DNA of 64,000 nucleotides from positions 368,146 to 432,145 of the forward strand of contig WJBW01000001.1 in the NCBI GenBank assembly GCA_009646425.1, in the 5' to 3' direction. Positions 60,877-64,000 of this stretch are shown here, in pieces (the stretch's first letter is position 1; the number at the start of each line of letters is the position of its first letter). The position numbers and the translations under genes are program-made. The stretch comes from Burkholderiales bacterium LSUCC0115. Its GTDB lineage: Bacteria > Pseudomonadota > Gammaproteobacteria > Burkholderiales > Burkholderiaceae_A. The notes below the pieces were generated by a model that was given only the letters and a program-made list of their open reading frames with translations, was not told the origin of the DNA and searched no databases.

Positions 60877-61872
60877 CTAGGTCTTGGTGCCCGCTGCTCT
60901 CTCCATCCGAGCAAGCAACAGTTTGGCAGCCGACAAGACAAGGAAAGTAATGACAAAGAGGATGAAACCCAGCGCAAACAGAGAGGAGATGTGCAGTTGA
61001 CTCGAGGCCTCTGCAAATTCATTGGCCAAGGTAGAGGCAATCGAATTACCGGGTGAGAAAAGCGATGGGGACAACTTGTGTGCGTTACCGATCACAAAAG
61101 TGACCGCCATGGTCTCACCCAATGCTCGGCCCAAGCCCAGCATGATGCCGCCAATCACACCAGTTTTGGAGTAAGGCAGTACCACCTTGGTCACCACCTC
61201 CCAGGTGGTGCAACCCAGACCATAGGCAGATTCTTTCAGGATGGGCGGAACAATCTCAAAGACATCTCGCATCACCGATGCGATGAAGGGCAGCACCATA
61301 ATCGCCAGAATCAAGCCAGCAGTCAGCATACCGATGCCAATGTTCGCACCACTGAACAACACCCCAATGACGGGGACCTGACCCAGCGTGGCAGCCAAGA
61401 TGGGCTGCATGTAGTCGGCGAAGAGTGGCGCAAAGATAAAGAGTCCGAACATGCCGTAGATGATGGAAGGCACTCCAGCCAGCAGTTCAACAGCGACGCC
61501 GAGTGGACGGCGCAGCCACACCGGGCAGGTCTCCGTCAAAAACAGCGCAATCCCGAAAGACAGGGGCACTGCGATGACCAGAGCAATGATCGAGGAGACC
61601 ACCGTCCCGAAAATAGCGATCGCTGCGCCATATTTGTCGTCGACGACGTCCCACTCCACAGTCCAGAGAAAGGAGGGACCAAAGGTTTTAAGGGTGGGCC
61701 AGGCGGCCACAGCCAAGGAAATTAAAATCCCAGTCAAAGCAGCCAGGACAAAAAAGGCGAAGAACTGAGTGGTTCTCTCAAAGAAGAAATCCTGGACGCG
61801 CTGCCTGCGGATGATCTTGGCCACCTCGGGGCTAATCTCAACCGCTGACGACAGGAGATCGGGATGACTCAC
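60877..61872 (-). CDS. pstC: Phosphate ABC transporter permease PstC
   Basis: A 331-residue permease with a cytoplasmic N-terminal stretch of about 30 residues, six helices, and the PstC motifs [15 protein letters not shown] and [25 protein letters not shown]. It pairs with PstA in the inner membrane. A 105-base gap separates it from pstS. Confidence 0.93.
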   Translation of the reverse strand: MSHPDLLSSAVEISPEVAKIIRRQRVQDFFFERTTQFFAFFVLAALTGILISLAVAAWPTLKTFGPSFLWTVEWDVVDDKYGAAIAIFGTVVSSIIALVIAVPLSFGIALFLTETCPVWLRRPLGVAVELLAGVPSIIYGMFGLFIFAPLFADYMQPILAATLGQVPVIGVLFSGANIGIGMLTAGLILAIMVLPFIASVMRDVFEIVPPILKESAYGLGCTTWEVVTKVVLPYSKTGVIGGIMLGLGRALGETMAVTFVIGNAHKLSPSLFSPGNSIASTLANEFAEASSQLHISSLFALGFILFVITFLVLSAAKLLLARMERAAGTKT

Positions 61873-61977
61873 GCGCTAACCTTTGATTCCGTTGAAAACC
61901 AAGCTTAAGGATACTTCAGACTGTCTCTTGGACCTGAACCTATTGGCCAGGCCCAAGAGGTCATTGCCTTTTTGGAT

Positions 61978-63000
61978 TTAGTGCTTAATTTTTGACCAGA
62001 CGGTCTTACGAATGTAGTCGGTCGCAGCGGCAGGCATGGGCACGTAGTCCAACTCGTCAGCCATCTTGCCTCCGTTCTTGAAAGCCCAGTCAAAGAAGGC
62101 GACTGCCTCTTTGGAGGCTTTGGTGTTACTGGGTTGTTTGTACATCAGAATGAAGGACGCACCGGTGATTGGCCAGCTTGCGGCGCCGGCCTGATTGGTC
62201 AGAACCAGGGCCATGGCGGGACTCTTGGCCCAGTCTGCGCCAGCTGCTGCAGCTGCAAAGGCCTCACTGGTGGGCTGCACAAATTTGCCCGCTTTGTTCT
62301 GCAGGGCGATCACAGGGATGTTGTTCTTCTTGGCATAGGCATATTCAACATAGCCCAGGGAACCCTTGATCTTGGAGACGTTGGCGGCGACGCCGGCATT
62401 GCCCTTGCCGCCAACCGAGGCAGCAGCAGGCCACTTGACCGTCTTGCCGGCGCCAACCTTCTGCTCCCAAGCCTTCGACACCTCAGACAGATAGGTGGTG
62501 AACAGAGCAGTGGTCCCAGAGCCATCTGCTCGGTGGGAGACGGTGATGGCCTGATCAGGCAGTTTTACGCCAGGGTTTAAGGCGGCAATCTTGGGGTCAT
62601 TCCATTTGACGATGGACCCCATAAACATGTCAGCCAAGACCTGACCGGATAGTTTCAGGCTACCGGACGGCACACCAGGGACGTTATAGACAGGAACGAC
62701 ACCACCGATGATGGCCGGAAATTGAACCATGCCGTCTTTTTCAACGTCAGCAGCCTTGACGGGGTCATCCGAGGCACCGAAGTCAACGGTCTTGGCCTTG
62801 ATCTGCTTGATTCCACCTGAGGAACCGATGGACTGGTAGTTCAGCGACTTGCCCGTGGCAGCCTTGTAGGCTTCGGCCCACTTGGCGTAGATCGGATAAG
62901 GGAAGGACGCACCAGCACCCGTGATGTCCGCTGCAACAGCATTTAGACCAAAGGCCAGAACGGCGCCACCGACCAGCGATTTGATGAGAGTTGTACGCAT
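61978..63000 (-). CDS. pstS: Phosphate-binding periplasmic protein PstS
   Basis: A 340-residue protein with a signal peptide (cleavage near AVAA at about 24) and the phosphate-site segments ITGAGASFPYPIY, SSGGIKQI, TVDFGASDDP and VSHRADGSGTTALFT. It binds phosphate and feeds PstCAB. First gene of the operon; expression under phosphate starvation is expected. Confidence 0.95.
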   Translation of the reverse strand: MRTTLIKSLVGGAVLAFGLNAVAADITGAGASFPYPIYAKWAEAYKAATGKSLNYQSIGSSGGIKQIKAKTVDFGASDDPVKAADVEKDGMVQFPAIIGGVVPVYNVPGVPSGSLKLSGQVLADMFMGSIVKWNDPKIAALNPGVKLPDQAITVSHRADGSGTTALFTTYLSEVSKAWEQKVGAGKTVKWPAAASVGGKGNAGVAANVSKIKGSLGYVEYAYAKKNNIPVIALQNKAGKFVQPTSEAFAAAAAGADWAKSPAMALVLTNQAGAASWPITGASFILMYKQPSNTKASKEAVAFFDWAFKNGGKMADELDYVPMPAAATDYIRKTVWSKIKH

Positions 63001-63080
63001 TGAGAAAGCCTCTTTCGGTTGTCAATAAGGAGGGTCCAACCAACGCAGTTTTGCCGCGCTCCAAAAGAGCTTAACCACCC

Positions 63081-63102
63081 AGTATTACGCCTCTGTGACA
63101 AG
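63081..63102 (-). promoter_or_regulatory. Possible Pho-type promoter of pstS
   Basis: On the minus strand CTTGTCAC (63095-63102) resembles one Pho-box half site, and TAATACT (63081-63087) follows as a -10. The second half site is poor. The site lies 80 bases before the pstS ATG. Confidence 0.3.
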
Positions 63103-63139
63103 ACCATCAATTCACAAAAGACGCATAAAAAACAGTTGC

Positions 63140-64000
63140 TTAACGATTTTTTGGCAGCGCAACCGTGAGCAGAAAACAGGCCAGCAGCATCAGGCCAGAT
63201 CCCACCAGACAGGCCAGCAGGCCGGCCCATTGGTACAGCAGGCCCGACAACAAGGTGCCTGCAAAACGGCCCACCGCATTGGCGGCATAGTAGAAACCGA
63301 CATCCTCGGCAGCCTTTTCGGATCCTGCATAGGCCAGGACCAGGTAACTGTGGACCGAGGAGTTCACGGCAAAGACAAAGCCAAACAAGACCAGTCCCGC
63401 CACCACCAGCCAAGCCATCGGAGACGGCTCCAAGGGTGCCATCAGCACTACCACAGCCAATAGCAGCGGCACCAGGGTCAAGACCCCTGTCCAAACCCTG
63501 GCCGCAGGCACTTCAGCCGACAACCCATCTGGGCTCTTCTTGACCAGACCGGGTGCGGCGGCCTGCACCAGACCATAACCGATCGTCCAGGCGGCCATGA
63601 ACCCACCGACCATGGTGAAGGTCCAGCCCTGCGAGTACAAAAAGACTGGGACACCCACCACAAACCAGACGTCACGGGCGCCGAACAAAAAGACCCGGCC
63701 GGCAGACAACAGGTTCAGCGCCGATCCCTTGGCAAAAAACTCTTTGGCGCTGGCAGAGGCCTTGCGTTGGCCCATCAGGCGCGGGAGTGCAACAAAGACT
63801 CCGACCAAGACCACCCCCAGCAGAGCCGCCATCAGATACAGCGCACCCTGAAAGCCCATGGCATCGAGCAAGAGGCCACCCAAAAAGAAGCCAAAGCCCT
63901 TCATGGCGTTTTTGCTGCCCGTAAACCAGGCCACCCACTTGAAGAGCTTTTCAGAGACCTGTCCCGCAGTCAGCTTGATCGCTGACTTACTGGCGGTTTT
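63140..64000 (-). CDS. arsJ: ArsJ-type organoarsenical MFS exporter, 5' end cut by window
   Basis: The frame is open from its stop at 63140 to the window edge (287 residues, start beyond). LFKWVAWFTGSKNAMKGFGFFLGG, FLFGARDVWFVVGVPVFLYS and WTIGYGLVQAAAPGLV match ArsJ, the MFS carrier that exports 1-arseno-3-phosphoglycerate. That product is made from arsenate by a GAPDH normally coded next to arsJ. About eight helices are visible. The gene ends 139 bases before pstS, placing arsenate detoxification beside phosphate uptake, the route by which arsenate enters. A GAPDH or arsR gene would be expected beyond the right edge. Confidence 0.85.
   Translation of the reverse strand, partial: KTASKSAIKLTAGQVSEKLFKWVAWFTGSKNAMKGFGFFLGGLLLDAMGFQGALYLMAALLGVVLVGVFVALPRLMGQRKASASAKEFFAKGSALNLLSAGRVFLFGARDVWFVVGVPVFLYSQGWTFTMVGGFMAAWTIGYGLVQAAAPGLVKKSPDGLSAEVPAARVWTGVLTLVPLLLAVVVLMAPLEPSPMAWLVVAGLVLFGFVFAVNSSVHSYLVLAYAGSEKAAEDVGFYYAANAVGRFAGTLLSGLLYQWAGLLACLVGSGLMLLACFLLTVALPKNR

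Overview
The window looks like chromosomal DNA of a betaproteobacterium, probably Burkholderiales. Supporting signs are a phasin (polyhydroxyalkanoate granule protein), a MaoC-phosphotransacetylase fusion next to fabI and ackA, a DUF2946/PCuAC copper pair, a class III CoA-transferase beside a thiol dioxygenase, and SHP/diheme cytochromes. No rRNA or other marker gene is present, so the placement is an inference. Genes are dense, often overlapping by 1-30 bases, and non-coding stretches are short.

Layout. 1-7.8 kb (minus): end-truncated mtgA, a UbiA/MenA-type prenyltransferase, a TolC-like channel, a DUF2892 protein, an RND pump without an adjacent adaptor, and trkH. 7.9-12.1 kb (plus): SHP-type cytochrome, diheme cytochrome, cytochrome b561, a QseBC-like two-component pair and a CDF metal exporter. 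12.1-14.1 kb: a diheme peroxidase and a divergent FNR-like regulator with an FNR box between them. 14.1-16.5 kb: an orphan FlaG and three tandem paralogous repeat proteins. 16.5-26.3 kb: flavoprotein, Dps, ZIP, TonB-ExbB-ExbD, AhpCF, and a ClC-Amt pair. 26.3-30.5 kb: copper genes and a zrg-like zinc-uptake ABC operon preceded by a promoter-hairpin-terminator unit that looks like a small RNA or attenuator. 30.8-42.8 kb: YkuK, SbtA, phasin, CrcB, a sulfur/acyl-CoA set, YggX, PhoU, RpiA, a YkgJ-type cysteine-cluster protein, PPK2 and FabI/MaoC-Pta/AckA.

42.8-58.9 kb is a 16 kb genomic island inserted at a tRNA-His gene. It is bounded by a perfect 95-bp direct repeat that holds a complete tRNA-His at each end. 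A tyrosine integrase lies next to the right junction, and matching sets of an 8-bp word near both ends are likely integrase arm sites. The cargo is visibly richer in A+T than the flanks. It is dominated by six minus-strand genes for large proteins with FG-GAP/VCBS propeller or RTX heads and a shared ~114-residue C-terminal module ending GLEYL. Four of these tails are close to identical even in DNA, while the heads differ. A secreted alpha/beta hydrolase sits inside the array. No secretion system is encoded in the island, so export by a chromosomal type I system is inferred. This constant-tail, variable-head array is the strongest candidate for an undescribed system.

58.9-64 kb returns to core sequence: a tRNA-Pro/Arg/His operon, pstSCAB for phosphate uptake, and a window-truncated arsJ (organoarsenical efflux). 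Phosphate handling recurs in the window (pstSCAB, PhoU, PPK2), as do metal handling (RND, CDF, ZIP, TonB, PCuAC, zrg) and peroxide defence (Ccp, Dps, AhpCF, YggX).
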